DNA of 64,000 bases from Clavelina lepadiformis (taxonomy: Eukaryota > Chordata > Ascidiacea > Aplousobranchia > Clavelinidae). Below, in pieces: positions 62,540-64,000 of this stretch. Position 1 is the first letter of the stretch. The number at the start of each line of letters is the position of its first letter. The translations under genes and the position numbers were made by a program. Below the pieces are notes generated by a model. It had not been told where the DNA came from. It was given only the letters and a program-made list of their open reading frames with translations, and made no database searches. Location of the stretch: assembly GCF_947623445.1 (NCBI RefSeq), contig NC_135241.1, forward strand, positions 1,800,501 through 1,864,500, written 5' to 3'.

Positions 62540-64000
62540 TCACAAAAACGGAACTGAATTGGTTCTCAAGAATGGTTTTATTTTATAACTTGGAACTGAA
62601 CCTATTTCTCCGCTGACGGTGTTGTTCACCCAATAGTAACCTTTTCCAGGAAGGCTATAACGTGCGAATTGAGGGATGTCGAAGACAAGTAGTGCGTCTC
62701 CACGTGTCATATTAAGCTCTCCAGATTTAGGGCTTGCTACGTGGTCCATGGCTGCAACGTATCGATTGCTTGTGATCGGACTCGTTAACTCCGGATTGTA
62801 GTTGCCAGAAACAGAAACCATACGATCACTGGCGTCTGTGTAGTGGGATTGCATCAAATGGAACACTGCCTGACATACGTGTGATGTAAATCCGCAGACA
62901 ACAAAATCGCATTTGCTCAGAGCATGAACATCAGTTACAAAACCTACGGCACCCTCCATTTCTTTCCTTTTTGTGGGCGAAGAATGATTTGTACTTTTTT
63001 CGTCGTGAGTGATGTGGTAATTTGGATAGTCTTTTCGTACTTGTGGCACAACCCAACTTTTGTCGGTTGCTATGTACAATCTTCTTACGATGGAGGAAAT
63101 ATGTTTTCCTGCTAGCTGTTGTTGTTGTTCATATCGTATCCACCACTGTTCCACGAAAGCCATATAATGACTGACCGGATAGATTTTATTCTTTTCCTTA
63201 TCAGCACGTATATGAACTCCGACAATTGGTCTTTTTATGAGGGCGGTTTCTTCTTTATGCTTTATGACATTTTCTAACCATTTCTGAGGTCTCATGATAA
63301 AACTTGTAATCTGTCCATTCCACCAAGCTAAAGGCTCGCTGTTAAAAGCAAATATCAAGGGGAAGATGTCGCGCGGTACACTGTAGGACAAATAAAATTG
63401 GTCGGCAGGTGGCCGCATTTTCATTCGAAATATCACACATCTTTCATTCTCCAACGTAGCTTTTTCGGTGTCAGCCGATAACACGTGATTGCAAGACAAG
63501 GAGACGTTTTCACAACTTTCACTGATCGGTTTATGCATTGAATTGAACGCGACCCCTGACCTTCTGGTTGTAATCAGCACCGTTCGATTTAGTGAAATAC
63601 CAATATTGAAGCAAGTAATATAATGCCTCAAAAAGCAACCATAACCACACATCCAATCTATAGCGCATTGCAGGACATTAGCGTGACGACAATCCTTTGG
63701 GTTTTGTTTATCGTAAAACTTTTTAGCAGTGTACATTCGAAGTTTTTCAGCCAACCCATCCATTTCTGGCGATAGCACGTCCTGCGATATCGTTTCAAGC
63801 TCGTTCAGCAGGAAGTTGACTCTGCCTTTTAAATTACAGTCACGCAGGGTTTTGTGTTTAGCTATATTTGCTTGTTGATCAAGCAGGCAAGTATACATTT
63901 GCTTAAGTTCCTCCTTTTGTTTTGTAAACCTTTGCTTCAAAGACAAGCTCGGTTTCTTCAAAACGTCTCTTTTCAAAAAACTTAATTCCTGGGATACTGA
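62540..64000 (-). CDS. FUT8-like alpha-1,6-fucosyltransferase (GT23), intronless, N-terminus cut by window edge
   Basis: FUT8 moves fucose from GDP-fucose to the innermost GlcNAc of N-glycans in the Golgi. The frame is open from the window edge to the TGA at 62540 (about 486 codons; human FUT8 is 575 aa), so the start and the membrane anchor lie beyond 64000. The order is as in FUT8: a coiled-coil stem (KQRFTKQKEELKQMYTCLL), Cys-rich lobe (CAIDWMCGYGCFLRHYITCF), GITSFIMRP-type block, GDP-fucose loop GVHIRADKEKNK, LYIATDKSW, VTDVHALSKCDFVVCGFTSH, and a C-terminal SH3 (RGDALLVFDI to GSVPSYKIKPF). Compared with human GVHVRRTDK the loop is one residue shorter and keeps a single Arg, and the ATDD pair is ATDK. 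The single exon suggests a retrogene origin. Whether the enzyme still fucosylates is open. Confidence 0.85.
   Translation of the reverse strand, partial: SVSQELSFLKRDVLKKPSLSLKQRFTKQKEELKQMYTCLLDQQANIAKHKTLRDCNLKGRVNFLLNELETISQDVLSPEMDGLAEKLRMYTAKKFYDKQNPKDCRHANVLQCAIDWMCGYGCFLRHYITCFNIGISLNRTVLITTRRSGVAFNSMHKPISESCENVSLSCNHVLSADTEKATLENERCVIFRMKMRPPADQFYLSYSVPRDIFPLIFAFNSEPLAWWNGQITSFIMRPQKWLENVIKHKEETALIKRPIVGVHIRADKEKNKIYPVSHYMAFVEQWWIRYEQQQQLAGKHISSIVRRLYIATDKSWVVPQVRKDYPNYHITHDEKSTNHSSPTKRKEMEGAVGFVTDVHALSKCDFVVCGFTSHVCQAVFHLMQSHYTDASDRMVSVSGNYNPELTSPITSNRYVAAMDHVASPKSGELNMTRGDALLVFDIPQFARYSLPGKGYYWVNNTVSGEIGSVPSYKIKPFLRTNSVPFL

Noticed and set aside
1-64000. CRISPR arrays, bacterial operons, or retroviral and Polinton-type elements
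   Set aside because: No spaced direct-repeat array, no Shine-Dalgarno gene strings, and no reverse transcriptase, integrase, capsid or protease reading frames were seen on either strand.

Overview
This is animal nuclear DNA: AT-rich, with many short GT-AG introns, complete multi-exon metazoan genes packed a few hundred bases to a few kb apart, tRNA-derived SINEs and hAT-type MITEs. The gene content (COX5B, MBTPS2, a tetraspanin, RIC3, RPS11, an ERG/FLI-type ETS factor, an atlastin-like GTPase, a FUT8-like enzyme), the compact structure and the frequent AGGCCTA-type motifs suggest an invertebrate chordate, most likely an ascidian tunicate. That assignment is an inference.

Layout from left to right. 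0.6-1.4 kb: an unidentified decayed coding relic. 3.9-4.4 kb: COX5B (+). 9.2-9.7 kb: relic of two exons of a receptor. 10.3-12.2 kb: its intact relative, a six-exon class A GPCR (+). 12.2-17.8 kb: gene-poor, with two SINE copies and other repeats. 17.8-21.6 kb: MBTPS2, site-2 protease (+, 11 exons). 22.2-24.2 kb: a tetraspanin (-, 4 exons), convergent with MBTPS2. 24.8-25.2 kb: a hAT MITE with an 8-bp target duplication. 26.3-27.8 kb: RIC3 (-, 5 exons), divergent from RPS11 (+, 28.6-31.2 kb, 4 exons). 32.0-36.1 kb: a PPP-family phosphatase with an EF-hand N-terminal to its catalytic domain (-, 14 exons). 36-45 kb: mostly non-coding flank with an orphan ORF. 45.2-49.4 kb: ERG/FLI-type ETS factor (+). 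51.4-56.6 kb: an atlastin-like GTPase (-, 15 exons). 56.6-61.4 kb: diverged duplicated flank. 61.4-61.7 kb: a FUT8-like relic. 62.5-64.0 kb: an intronless FUT8-like gene (-), cut by the right edge.

The genes are mostly unrelated housekeeping, membrane-trafficking and developmental genes and do not form one pathway. The most unusual item is the atlastin-like gene. It has an atlastin-like GTPase core and a C-terminal hydrophobic anchor, but the helical stalk between them is built from four copies of a two-exon module (one short exon of 22-24 codons plus one long exon, all in phase 0), where ordinary atlastins have one. Exon boundaries were inferred by hand from GT-AG sites and reading-phase agreement. 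For all genes given exon lists the phases join without conflict, except for one donor choice in the atlastin-like gene.
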